Source of the DNA: Nocardia mangyaensis
Lineage (GTDB): Bacteria > Actinomycetota > Actinomycetes > Mycobacteriales > Mycobacteriaceae
Assembly (NCBI RefSeq): GCF_001886715.1
Contig: NZ_CP018082.1
Span: forward strand, 2,294,001 to 2,358,000
Length of the DNA stretch: 64,000 nt
Direction: 5' to 3'
The translations under genes and the position numbers were made by a program. The notes beneath the pieces were generated by a model. The model saw only the letters and a list, made by a program, of their open reading frames with translations, did no database searches and had not been told where the DNA came from. Of the stretch, positions 52,066 through 61,058 are shown one piece after another (the stretch's first letter is position 1; every line of letters begins with the position of its first letter).

Positions 52066-55000
52066 GTGTTCAGCCGCATCGCCATCGTGAATCGGGGAGA
52101 GGCCGCCATGCGCCTCATCCATGCCGTCCGTGATCTGGCGGCGGCGACCGGGCTACGGATCGAGACCGTCGCCTTGCACACCGACGTCGACCGCACCGCC
52201 ACCTTCGTGCGCGAAGCCGACATCGCCTACGACCTCGGTCCGGCCTCGGCCCGCCCGTACCTCGACCTCAAGGCGCTCGAGCAGGCGCTGGTGGCGACCA
52301 AAGCCGACGCCGCCTGGGTCGGTTGGGGATTCGTCGCGGAGGATCCCGCGTTCGCGGAACTGTGCGACCACATCGGCGTCACCTTCATCGGCCCGAGCCC
52401 CGACGCCATGCGCAAGCTGGGCGACAAGATCGGCGCCAAGCTGATCGCCGAGGAAGTCGGCGTCCCGGTCGCCCCGTGGAGCCGCGGCCCGGTCGACACC
52501 GTCGAGGACGCCATCGAGGCCGCCACCCGGATCGGCTACCCGCTGATGCTGAAGGCGACCGCCGGCGGCGGTGGCCGCGGTATCCGCGTGATCACCAACG
52601 AAGCCGAACTCGTCGACGCCTACGAGCGCACCCGGCAGGAAGCCGCCCGTGCCTTCGGCAGCGGTGTCGTCTTCCTGGAGCGCCTGGTCACCGGTGCCCG
52701 CCACGTCGAGGTCCAGGTGATCGCCGACGGTCAGGGCACCGCGTGGGCGCTGGGCGTGCGCGACTGCTCGGTGCAGCGCCGCAACCAGAAGGTCATCGAG
52801 GAATCCGCCTCGCCGGTGCTCAGCGCCGAGCAGACCGCCGACCTCAAGGCCTCGGCCGAGCGCCTGGCGATCGCGGTCGGCTACCGCGGCGCGGCGACCG
52901 TCGAGTTCCTCTACCACCCCGGCGATCAGCTGTTCGCCTTCCTCGAGGTCAACACCCGCCTGCAGGTCGAGCACCCGATCACCGAGTGCACCACCGGTTT
53001 CGACCTCGTCCACGCCCAGCTGCACGTGGCCTCCGGGGGCAAGCTCGAGGGACAGCCGCCCGCCGAGCGCGGCCACGCCATCGAAGCCCGCCTCAACGCC
53101 GAGGACCCCGATCGCGATTTCGCGCCCTCGCCCGGCCGCATCGTGCGCCTCGACCTGCCCGCCGGCCCCGGCATCCGGGTCGACACCGGTGTCAGCGAAG
53201 GCGACACCATCCCCGCCGACTTCGACTCGATGATCGCCAAGATCATCGCCTACGGCCGCGACCGTGACGAGGCGCTGGGCCGACTGCGCCGCGCCATGGC
53301 CCAGACCCGGGTCGTCATCGCGGGCGGCGCCACCAACAAGAGCTTCGTGCTCGATCTGCTCGATCAGCCCGAGATCATCGACGCCAGCGCCGACACCGGC
53401 TGGATCGACCGGGTTCGCGGCGAGGGCCGTCTGGTGACCCACCGGCACTCCACCATCGCGCTGGCCGCCGCTGCGATCGACGCCTACCAGGAAGACGAAC
53501 GCGCCGAACAGCACCGGCTGCTGTCCACCGCCTCCGGTGGCCGTCCGCAGGTGCAGCACCAGAGCGGCCGCCCGCTGGATCTGAAGCTGCGCGGAGCGAG
53601 CTACCGGGTGCGGGTGGCCAGGATCGGCGCGCATCGGTTCCGCGTCGGCATCGAGGCCGGTGGCGATCTGCGCACCGCCGATGTCGATCTGGAACGGTTC
53701 GATCGCCACACCGGCCAGATCGTCGTCAACGGCGCCCGCTACCGCCTGATCACTGACACTCACGGCCCCACCCACATTGTCGACGTCGACGGCGTGACCC
53801 ACCGGATCAGCCGCGACGAGGGCGGTGTCGTCCGTTCCCCCGCCCCCGCGCTGGTCGTCGGCACTCCACTCGAGGTCGGCGCCGAGGTCGAGGCGGGCGC
53901 ACCGGTGCTCGTGCTGGAGAGCATGAAGATGGAGACGGTGCTGCGGGCGCCGTTCCGGGCCCGGCTGAAGGAATGCGGCGTGTCGGTCGGCACCCAGGTG
54001 GAGACGGGCGCGCCGCTGCTGCGGTTGGAGCCGCTCGCCGACGACGACGCCGTCGAGACCGCGAGCACCGGCACCGTCGAACTCGATCTGCCCACCGAGC
54101 CCGCCCCGCGCCGCGCCGAGGAACGGATGGCGCGCAGCCTGCAGGACCTGCGGAGTCTGCTGCTCGGCTTCGATGTCGACCCGCACGACAACCGTCGTGT
54201 GCTCGACACCTACATGGCCGCGCGCAAGGAGTCCGTCGCCGACAACGTGCGGCCGTTGGGCGAGGAACTGGAATTGGTGCAGGTCTTCGCCGATCTCGCC
54301 GAACTGAGCCACAATCGGCCCGCCGAGGACGACGGCGGGCAGGGTCACGTGCACAGCGCGCGCGAGTACTTCCACACCTATCTGCAGAGCCTCGATGTCG
54401 AGCGGGCCGGGTTGCCCGAGTCCTACCAGGCCAAGCTCGCCGCGGCGCTGGGGCACTACGGGATCACCGAACTGGATCGCACGCCCGACCTCGAAGCCGC
54501 GGTCTTCCGGATCTTCCTCGCCCAGCAGCGTCCCGCCGACACCGTCGCGGTCGTCACCACGCTGCTGCGCGAATGGCTCGCCGAGCCGATGCCGGATCAG
54601 GTGTTGCGCGAACCCGTCGGCCTGGCCCTGGAGCGGTTGGTGGCGGCCACCCAGGTGCGGTACCCGGTGATCGCCGATCTGTCGCGTGGTCTGGTCTACG
54701 CCTGGTACGGCCAGCCGCTGCTGCGTCGCAACCGGGCCCGCGTGTACACCACCGTGCGCAAGCACCTGAGCTACTTGGACGCCAACCCGCAGGCCGCCGA
54801 TCGCGGCGAGCGTATCGCCGAGATGGTGCGCAGCACCGAACCGCTGGTCCGGTTGCTCGGTCAGCGGCTCGAGCGTGACAAGCCCGACCACACCGCCATG
54901 CTCGAGGTGTTGACCCGGCGCTACTACGGCAACAAGGGGCTCACCGGCGTACGCACCGAGCAGATCGGTGGCGCCCCGTTCGTCGTCGCCGAACGCAATG

Positions 55001-57534
55001 GTTCGACCTTGGTCTCGACCGCGGTGGGCTTCGACGCGCTCGGCACCGCCCTGGACGGGCTGGCCGAACTGGCCGGTGGCGCGGTGTCCATCGGCGCCGA
55101 CATCTACCTCAGCTGGGAGGATCAGCCCGAGGACTTCGACGCCATGGCGGCGGCCCTGCAGGATGTGCTCGGCGCACACCCACTGCCCAACCAGGTGCAC
55201 CGCCTCACCGCCACCGTCGCGGGCAGCGGCGGCTCGGTCATGCACCATCACTTCACGTTCCGTCCGTCGGTGACCGGGATGGCCGAGGAACGGCTGATCC
55301 GCGGCCTGCATCCCTACATCGCGCAGCGGATGCAGATGGAGCGGCTGCGCAAATTCGACCTCACCCGGCTGTCGTCGTCGGACGAGGAGGTCTACCTGTT
55401 CCGCGCGGTGGCCAAGGAGAACCCCTCCGACGATCGCCTCATCGCCTTCGCCCAGGTGCGCGACCTGGCGGCGTTGCGTGATCACGATGGTCGGCTGGTC
55501 GCCCTGCCCACCGCCGAGAGCGCCATCGCGACCTGCGTCGACTCGATCCGCCGTGCCCAGTCGCGGCTGCCGTCGGCCAAGCGACTCAACACCAACCGCA
55601 TCGTGATGTACATCTGGCCGCCGATGGACGTCACCCGCGCCGAGCTCGAGACCATCGGCGGACACGTGCTGCCGGCCGCAGCGGGCGCGGGGCTGGAGGA
55701 GATCCTGCTCATCGCTCGCCAGCGCGACCCCGAGACCGGCGAATTGAACAAGGTCGGGGTACGCATCTCGTTCCGGCCCAACGGCGAAACCGAGGTGACG
55801 GTCGGTGAACGGACCGACGAGGCGGTCGAGCCACTCGACGAGTACCGGCAGAAAGTGTTGCGCGCCGCGGCCCGCAACACCGTCTACCCCTACGAATTGA
55901 CCTCGCTGTTGGGTGATTTCGTCGAATACGACCTCGACGACGAGCACACGTTGGTCCCCGTCGACCGGCCGAAGGGCCGCAACAAGGCGGCGATCGTCGC
56001 GGGTGTGGTCACCACGGTGACCCCGCTGCATCCCGAGGGCGTCACCCGGGTGCTGCTGCTCGGTGATCCGACCAAGTCCCTCGGCGCGCTCTCGGAACCG
56101 GAATGCCGTCGCGTCATCGCCGCCCTGGATCTGGCGGACCGGCTCGAGGTTCCGCTCGAGTGGTACGCGCTGTCGTCGGGCGCCAGGATCTCGATGTCGT
56201 CGGGGACCGAGAACATGGACTGGGTCGCGGCCGCGCTCAAGCGCATCGTCGAGTTCACCCAGGACGGCGGTGAGATCAACATCGTGGTCGCCGGTATCAA
56301 CGTCGGCGCGCAGCCGTACTGGAACGCCGAAGCCACCATGCTCATGCACACCAAGGGCGTGCTGGTGATGACCCCGGACTCGGCGATGGTGCTCACCGGC
56401 AAGCAGTCGCTGGACTTCTCCGGCGGCGTGTCGGCCGAGGACAACTTCGGCATCGGCGGCTACGACCGGGTGATGGGGCCCAACGGTCAGGCGCAGTACT
56501 GGGCGCCGAACCTGAGCGCCGCGCGCGACGTGCTGATGGCCCACTACGAGCACACCTACGTCGCTCCCGGCGAGCAGGGGCCGCGCCGGGCCGAATCCGC
56601 CGACCCCGTCGACCGCGACATCTCCGACTTCCCGCATGTGCTGGCCGACAGCACCTTCGCCACCGTCGGTGAGATCTTCTCCGCCGCGGCGAATCCGGAT
56701 CGCAAGAAGCCCTTCGACATCCGCACGGTCATGCGGGCGCTGGCCGACCAGGACCACCCCGTCCTGGAACGCTGGGCCGGGATGGCCGACGCGGAGACCG
56801 CTGTGGTGCAGGACGCGCATCTGGGCGGAATCCCGGTGTGCCTGCTGGGTATCGAGTCGCGCAATGTGGCGCGTCGCGGCTTCCTCGGCACCGACGGGCC
56901 CGACACCTACACCGCGGGCACCCTGTTCCCGCGTTCGTCGAAGAAGGCCGCGCGGGCGATCAACGCGGCCAGCGGCAACCGGCCGCTGGTCGTGCTGGCG
57001 AATCTGTCGGGCTTCGACGGTTCCCCGGAGTCGATGCGCAAGCTGCAGCTCGAGTACGGCGCCGAGATCGGCCGGGCCATCGTCAATTTCGACGGCCCGA
57101 TCGTGTTCTGCGTGATCTCGCGCTACCACGGCGGCGCGTTCGTGGTGTTCTCCAAGGCACTGAACCCGAACATGACGGTCCTCGCCCTGGAGGGTTCGTT
57201 CGCCTCGGTCCTCGGTGGCGCGCCCGCCGCCGCGGTCGTGTTCGCCGGCGAGGTCAACTCCCGTACCGCGGCCGACCCGCGGGTGCGTGAGCTGGAGTCC
57301 CGCGCCGCGAGCGCCGTCGGCACCGACCGCGCCACCCTGGCCGCCGAGCTGGAGGAACTGCGTTCCTCGGTCCGGGCGGAGAAGCTCGGCGACGTCGCCG
57401 CCGAGTTCGACCGGGTGCACAATATCCAGCGTGCGGTGGAGGTGGGCTCGGTCGACGCCATCGTCAGTGTCGCCGACCTGCGTCCGCGCATCATCGAGGC
57501 GATCGAATCCCGCCTCGGCGGTCAGTCCGCCTAG
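52066..57534 (+). CDS. Single-chain multidomain biotin-dependent acyl-CoA carboxylase
   Basis: 1822 residues from GTG 52066 (AGGAAGGAG 8 nt upstream). Order: biotin carboxylase (IAIVNRGEAAMRLIHAV; ATAGGGGRGIRV near 163; EVNTRLQVEHPITE near 295), BCCP with biotinyl Lys621 in LVLESMKMETVL, a central region (about 700-1250), then carboxyltransferase N and C domains (VLTGKQSLDFSGG; NFGIGGYDRVMGPNGQAQYW; YHGGAFVVFSKALNPNM; EGSFASVLGGAPAAAVVFAGEV). The order BC-BCCP-central-CT is that of eukaryotic acetyl-CoA carboxylase; the usual actinobacterial enzymes have separate AccA and AccD chains. Substrate unknown. It stands alone with a hairpin terminator and faces a separate AccD. Confidence 0.9.
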   Translation: MFSRIAIVNRGEAAMRLIHAVRDLAAATGLRIETVALHTDVDRTATFVREADIAYDLGPASARPYLDLKALEQALVATKADAAWVGWGFVAEDPAFAELCDHIGVTFIGPSPDAMRKLGDKIGAKLIAEEVGVPVAPWSRGPVDTVEDAIEAATRIGYPLMLKATAGGGGRGIRVITNEAELVDAYERTRQEAARAFGSGVVFLERLVTGARHVEVQVIADGQGTAWALGVRDCSVQRRNQKVIEESASPVLSAEQTADLKASAERLAIAVGYRGAATVEFLYHPGDQLFAFLEVNTRLQVEHPITECTTGFDLVHAQLHVASGGKLEGQPPAERGHAIEARLNAEDPDRDFAPSPGRIVRLDLPAGPGIRVDTGVSEGDTIPADFDSMIAKIIAYGRDRDEALGRLRRAMAQTRVVIAGGATNKSFVLDLLDQPEIIDASADTGWIDRVRGEGRLVTHRHSTIALAAAAIDAYQEDERAEQHRLLSTASGGRPQVQHQSGRPLDLKLRGASYRVRVARIGAHRFRVGIEAGGDLRTADVDLERFDRHTGQIVVNGARYRLITDTHGPTHIVDVDGVTHRISRDEGGVVRSPAPALVVGTPLEVGAEVEAGAPVLVLESMKMETVLRAPFRARLKECGVSVGTQVETGAPLLRLEPLADDDAVETASTGTVELDLPTEPAPRRAEERMARSLQDLRSLLLGFDVDPHDNRRVLDTYMAARKESVADNVRPLGEELELVQVFADLAELSHNRPAEDDGGQGHVHSAREYFHTYLQSLDVERAGLPESYQAKLAAALGHYGITELDRTPDLEAAVFRIFLAQQRPADTVAVVTTLLREWLAEPMPDQVLREPVGLALERLVAATQVRYPVIADLSRGLVYAWYGQPLLRRNRARVYTTVRKHLSYLDANPQAADRGERIAEMVRSTEPLVRLLGQRLERDKPDHTAMLEVLTRRYYGNKGLTGVRTEQIGGAPFVVAERNGSTLVSTAVGFDALGTALDGLAELAGGAVSIGADIYLSWEDQPEDFDAMAAALQDVLGAHPLPNQVHRLTATVAGSGGSVMHHHFTFRPSVTGMAEERLIRGLHPYIAQRMQMERLRKFDLTRLSSSDEEVYLFRAVAKENPSDDRLIAFAQVRDLAALRDHDGRLVALPTAESAIATCVDSIRRAQSRLPSAKRLNTNRIVMYIWPPMDVTRAELETIGGHVLPAAAGAGLEEILLIARQRDPETGELNKVGVRISFRPNGETEVTVGERTDEAVEPLDEYRQKVLRAAARNTVYPYELTSLLGDFVEYDLDDEHTLVPVDRPKGRNKAAIVAGVVTTVTPLHPEGVTRVLLLGDPTKSLGALSEPECRRVIAALDLADRLEVPLEWYALSSGARISMSSGTENMDWVAAALKRIVEFTQDGGEINIVVAGINVGAQPYWNAEATMLMHTKGVLVMTPDSAMVLTGKQSLDFSGGVSAEDNFGIGGYDRVMGPNGQAQYWAPNLSAARDVLMAHYEHTYVAPGEQGPRRAESADPVDRDISDFPHVLADSTFATVGEIFSAAANPDRKKPFDIRTVMRALADQDHPVLERWAGMADAETAVVQDAHLGGIPVCLLGIESRNVARRGFLGTDGPDTYTAGTLFPRSSKKAARAINAASGNRPLVVLANLSGFDGSPESMRKLQLEYGAEIGRAIVNFDGPIVFCVISRYHGGAFVVFSKALNPNMTVLALEGSFASVLGGAPAAAVVFAGEVNSRTAADPRVRELESRAASAVGTDRATLAAELEELRSSVRAEKLGDVAAEFDRVHNIQRAVEVGSVDAIVSVADLRPRIIEAIESRLGGQSA

Positions 57535-57548
57535 CCGGGATCGGACAA

Positions 57549-57590
57549 GCGGGCCGGGCTCGGGGTCATCGGACCTCGGACCCGGCCCGC
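57549..57590. terminator. Hairpin terminator between convergent carboxylase genes
   Basis: GCGGGCCGGG (57549-57558) pairs with CCCGGCCCGC (57581-57590) across a 22-nt loop that contains a smaller GGTC-ATCG-GACC hairpin. No T-run. Placed in the 101-bp gap, it can end both transcripts. Confidence 0.75.
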
Positions 57591-57635
57591 CGCCGTCTCA
57601 GCGTGGCGTGGCGCCGTCACCGGTCGCCACGCCGA

Positions 57636-59189
57636 TCACATCGGATAGATCGCATGCTTGCGCGGATTGAACTCCGTGGTGACCGGCGCCTTGTCGCGCA
57701 GCAGGCGCAGCGCGTGCCGGATCTCCAGGCGGGTGCGCGACGGTTCGATGACGGCGTCGATGTAGCCGCGTTCGGCTGCGATCCACGGGGTGGCGACGGT
57801 CTCGTTGTACTGGTTGATCATGAACTCCCGCGCCGCCGCCCGATGTTCTTGCGCCACCGCGGCCAACTGCCGCTTGCCGATCAGGTCGACCGCGCTCTCC
57901 GCGCCGATCACCGCGATCCGGGCCGTCGGCCAGGCGAAACTGACGTCCGCGCCGACCTGGCGGGCCGCCATCATGCCGTAGGCGCCGCCATAGGACTTGC
58001 GCACCACCAGATTGATGATCGGCACGGTCGCCTCGATGATGGCGCGTGGCACCCGGCCGCCACGAATGATCACGCCGTTGGCCTCCTGCTCGAGGCCGGG
58101 CAGCACACCGGGGGTGTCGGCGACGAAGACCAGCGGGATGTTGAACGCGTCGCAGAGCCGGATGAAGTAGGTCGACTTGTCCGAGCAGGCCGCGTCGATC
58201 GACCCCCCCAGCACCAGTGGCTGATTGGCGATCACACCGACCGGATAGCCGTCGACCCTGGCGAATCCGGTGATCAGGTTGGGGGCGAACGCGGCACGGA
58301 TCTCGTGGAACTCCCCGTCGTCGAAGATCCGCAGCAGGATCTCGTGCATGTCGTATCCGGCGCGGTCGGAATCGGGAATGATCGAGTCGAGTTCGCGGTC
58401 GGAGGCAGTGATCTCCGGCTCGAGCCCGGGATTGACGATCGGTGGCTGTTCCACACAGCTCGTCGGCATGAAGCTGAGGTAGTCGCGAGCCCACACATAG
58501 GCGTCCTGCTCGGTCTCGGCCACGTGATGCAGGGTGCCGCGCTCGGCCTGCACCTGCGCGCCCCCGAGATCCTCGGCGCTGATGTCCTCGCCGTTGACGG
58601 CTTTGATCACCTCCGGCCCGGTGACGAACATGTAGGAATCCTTGGTACCGATCAGCACATCGGTGTTGATCGGCCCGTACACCGACCCCGCGGCGCATTT
58701 GCCGAGGATGATCGACACCTGCGGCACATACCCCGACAGCTTCTCCAGCACCCGCGAGATGTCACCGAAGGAGGCGATCGAACCCACCGCGTCCTGGATG
58801 CGCGCACCACCGGAATCGTTGATCGTCACCACCGGGCAGGCGTTGTCGAACGCTAGTTGCAAGGCCCGCATGAACTTTCGGGCCGAGGTGACGCCCACCG
58901 AGCCGCCGTAGACGGTCTGATCGTGCGCGATCACCACCACGGGCCTGCCGCCGATCAGTCCGCGCCCGGTGACCAGCCCGTCGCCGTAGAGCGCGTCGGG
59001 CTGCTCGGGCTGGCGGGCCAGTGCGCCGATCTCGATGAAGGTTCCAGGGTCGAGCAGCATGTCCATTCGCTGCCGAACGCTGGGAATTCCCTTCTTCGCC
59101 CGCTTCGCGACCCCCGCCTCGCCTGCCGGTTCCGCGGCGGCCGCCAGCGTCTTGACCAGTTTCTCGAGCTTCGCCTGGGTAGTAACCAC
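57636..59189 (-). CDS. Acyl-CoA carboxylase beta (carboxyltransferase) subunit
   Basis: 517 residues, normal AccD length. GRPVVVIAHDQTVYGGSVGVTSARKFMRALQLA, NDSGGARIQDAVGSI, KCAAGSVYGPINTDVL, VTGPEVIKAVNGEDISAEDLGG, and in the C-domain GVIANQPLVLGGSIDAACSDK, VRKSYGGAYGMMAARQVGADVSFAWPTARIAVIGAE. It would transfer CO2 from carboxybiotin on an AccA-type subunit to acetyl- or propionyl-CoA. GTG 59189 follows GGAAGG. No alpha subunit is next to it; the neighbour is a self-contained carboxylase. Confidence 0.92.
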   Translation of the reverse strand: MVTTQAKLEKLVKTLAAAAEPAGEAGVAKRAKKGIPSVRQRMDMLLDPGTFIEIGALARQPEQPDALYGDGLVTGRGLIGGRPVVVIAHDQTVYGGSVGVTSARKFMRALQLAFDNACPVVTINDSGGARIQDAVGSIASFGDISRVLEKLSGYVPQVSIILGKCAAGSVYGPINTDVLIGTKDSYMFVTGPEVIKAVNGEDISAEDLGGAQVQAERGTLHHVAETEQDAYVWARDYLSFMPTSCVEQPPIVNPGLEPEITASDRELDSIIPDSDRAGYDMHEILLRIFDDGEFHEIRAAFAPNLITGFARVDGYPVGVIANQPLVLGGSIDAACSDKSTYFIRLCDAFNIPLVFVADTPGVLPGLEQEANGVIIRGGRVPRAIIEATVPIINLVVRKSYGGAYGMMAARQVGADVSFAWPTARIAVIGAESAVDLIGKRQLAAVAQEHRAAAREFMINQYNETVATPWIAAERGYIDAVIEPSRTRLEIRHALRLLRDKAPVTTEFNPRKHAIYPM

Positions 59190-59315
59190 GCCGCAACCTT
59201 CCGACCAACCATTGTGCCGCCGACGACGTTAAGCGGTATCGACGCCAGGCAGGCCATTGCGCGGGGGACCAGGGACAGGTCACAGTCGAGGCGGGAATGG
59301 TGTTGTGTTGCCTTG

Positions 59316-59343
59316 TTGCCGATGGCCGCTGTCTGCCTAGAGT
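59316..59343 (+). promoter_or_regulatory. Probable leaderless promoter of the TerD gene
   Basis: TTGCCG (59316-59321), 16-bp spacer, TAGAGT (59338-59343), then 6 nt (GGACAG) to ATG 59350. No Shine-Dalgarno sequence at usable spacing. Confidence 0.5.
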
Positions 59344-59349
59344 GGACAG

Positions 59350-60507
59350 ATGGGTGTATCGCTTGCGCACAGGCAGACCGGCGTCATCGCGGTCGAGGAG
59401 ATTGTGGTCTCGGTGCGGCATTCCGCGGCGATCGAGCTGTCCGCGCTGCTGCTGACCGCACAGGGTTCGGTGCTCGACAGCAGCGGCGTGGTCTTCCGCG
59501 GCCATCCCGTCGGCCCCGGGGTGCGGCTCGCGCCGGGACTGGGTGGACGGGCGGATTCGCTGGTGGTCGCACTCCCGGACGTACCCACCGGGATCTCGCA
59601 CATCCGGATCGTGGTCGCCCTGGCCGACCGGTCCGCGCACCTCGAGGACCACCCGCCGGGGGAGGTGAGCGTCGACGACGCCAACGGAAACCCGCTGTAC
59701 GACTACACGATCGATCGCGCCGGTCCGGAGTCGACGGCCATCGCGGTCGATCTGGATCTGGTCGAGCGCGGCTGGCAGGTGCGTGCGGTCGGTGCGGGCT
59801 ATCGGGGCGGGTTCGACGCGCTGGTCGCCGCGCACGGCGGGACCATGGAGCGCCCCGCGCCCGCGTCGGCTCCCGCACCGCGTGCGGTCCCGATTCCGTT
59901 GCCGGACCAGCCGGTCAAGCCAAGGGAACCTCGCCCGAACTCCGCCGCGCCGAAGATCAGCTTGCGCAACGGCGACGACACGCTGGCCTTCGTGAAGATG
60001 GGCCTCGGCTGGGATCCGGTGCGCGTGCAGAGTCAGTACGGACTGCGCGAGGTCGACATCGATCTCGACGCCTCGGCGTTGCTGTTCGCCGGCGAAACCC
60101 TGGTGGACGCCGCGTTCTTCGGCGGCCTGGCGTCCAAGGACGGCTCGGTCCGGCATCTCGGCGACAACCTGACCGGCGACGGTGAGGGCGACGACGAGGT
60201 CATCACCGTCGACCTGACCAGGCTCCCGGCGCAGGTCACCACCGTCGTCTTCGTCGTCACCTCCTACGCCGGACACACCTTCGAGCTGGTCCGCAACGCA
60301 TTCTGGCGAATGGTCAACGGCGCCAACAACACCGAGCTGGTTCGATCGAACCTTCAGGTCGGCGGCCCGAACACGGGCATGGTCGTGGCCAAGTTGTATC
60401 GCGACGGCAGCGATTGGAAACTCGAATCGATCGGCGCGCCGATCCAGGCCGGTCACCCCGTCGAGGCGGCCGAACAGGTCCGACGTTTCCTCGACCTCAC
60501 CGAGTAA
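59350..60507 (+). CDS. Double TerD-domain stress protein
   Basis: 385 residues with two TerD-like domains: residues about 1-165 (first copy, divergent, no full Ca-site) and about 200-385 (ISLRNGDDTLAFVKMGLGWDP, DLDASALLFAGETLVDAAFFG, NLTGDGEGDDEVITVDLTRLP), the second carrying the acidic Ca-binding loop. A Pro-rich linker separates them (PAPASAPAPRAVPIPLPDQP). TerD proteins bind calcium and belong to the tellurite/phage-stress system. No other ter genes are near. Probably leaderless. The next gene begins 80 bp downstream. Confidence 0.85.
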   Translation: MGVSLAHRQTGVIAVEEIVVSVRHSAAIELSALLLTAQGSVLDSSGVVFRGHPVGPGVRLAPGLGGRADSLVVALPDVPTGISHIRIVVALADRSAHLEDHPPGEVSVDDANGNPLYDYTIDRAGPESTAIAVDLDLVERGWQVRAVGAGYRGGFDALVAAHGGTMERPAPASAPAPRAVPIPLPDQPVKPREPRPNSAAPKISLRNGDDTLAFVKMGLGWDPVRVQSQYGLREVDIDLDASALLFAGETLVDAAFFGGLASKDGSVRHLGDNLTGDGEGDDEVITVDLTRLPAQVTTVVFVVTSYAGHTFELVRNAFWRMVNGANNTELVRSNLQVGGPNTGMVVAKLYRDGSDWKLESIGAPIQAGHPVEAAEQVRRFLDLTE

Positions 60508-60587
60508 GGACTCGAGTCGAACTCAATCAGCCTGTGGGGCACGATGAGCAGGCACAATTGTCAGCAGTCCCATGCGAGGAGGAACAG

Positions 60588-61058
60588 ATGACCACAGGTG
60601 GCTACGACCCTCAGCTCGGTATCGCGCCCGGACTGTCGCCGGGTGGGCTCGGCAGGCGTGCCGGAGCTCGATTCATCGACTGGATCATCGCCGGATTCAT
60701 CGGCATGATCGTGTTCTGGTTGCTGAACAAGTCGACCAGCCTCCCGGAGTGGGTGTCGATCCTGCCGGGTGCCGGATTCGGGTTCCTGTACTTCCTCGGC
60801 TTCGAGGTCGCCAGCGGGTCGACGCCCGGTAAGAAATTGCTCGGCCTGCACGTCAACGGTGCGGGGGGCGCGGCGAAGCCGAGCGTCAAGGACTCCGCCA
60901 TGCGCAACGCCTACATGCTGCTCAACCTGATCCCCTGGGTCGGTGGCCTGCTGTGGTTCATCGCCGCCATCTCGATCGCGGCGACGATCAGCTCCAGCCC
61001 CACCAAGCAGGGTTGGCACGACCGGTTCGCCGACGGCACCCAGGTCGTCAGGGACTGA
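60588..61058 (+). CDS. RDD family membrane protein
   Basis: 156 residues, ATG 60588 after GAGGAGGAAC. The RDD signature is LGRRAGARFIDWIIAG near residue 22 (R...D), followed by TM segments, FEVASGSTPGKKLLGLHV, and a final KQGWHDRFADGTQVV. Three to four TM segments. RDD proteins are linked to ion or solute transport and stress; function unknown. The 3' end overlaps the convergent ctpJ by 11 bp. Confidence 0.88.
   Translation: MTTGGYDPQLGIAPGLSPGGLGRRAGARFIDWIIAGFIGMIVFWLLNKSTSLPEWVSILPGAGFGFLYFLGFEVASGSTPGKKLLGLHVNGAGGAAKPSVKDSAMRNAYMLLNLIPWVGGLLWFIAAISIAATISSSPTKQGWHDRFADGTQVVRD

Noticed and set aside
52153..57420. Minus-strand open frame of 1755 codons opposite the large carboxylase
   Set aside because: It is the antisense shadow of a clear biotin carboxylase; high GC and codon bias keep the opposite frame open. 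No recognisable domain and no ribosome site.
57549..57590. Possible REP-like or mobile element hairpin
   Set aside because: Single copy, placed exactly between convergent stops; explained as a terminator.
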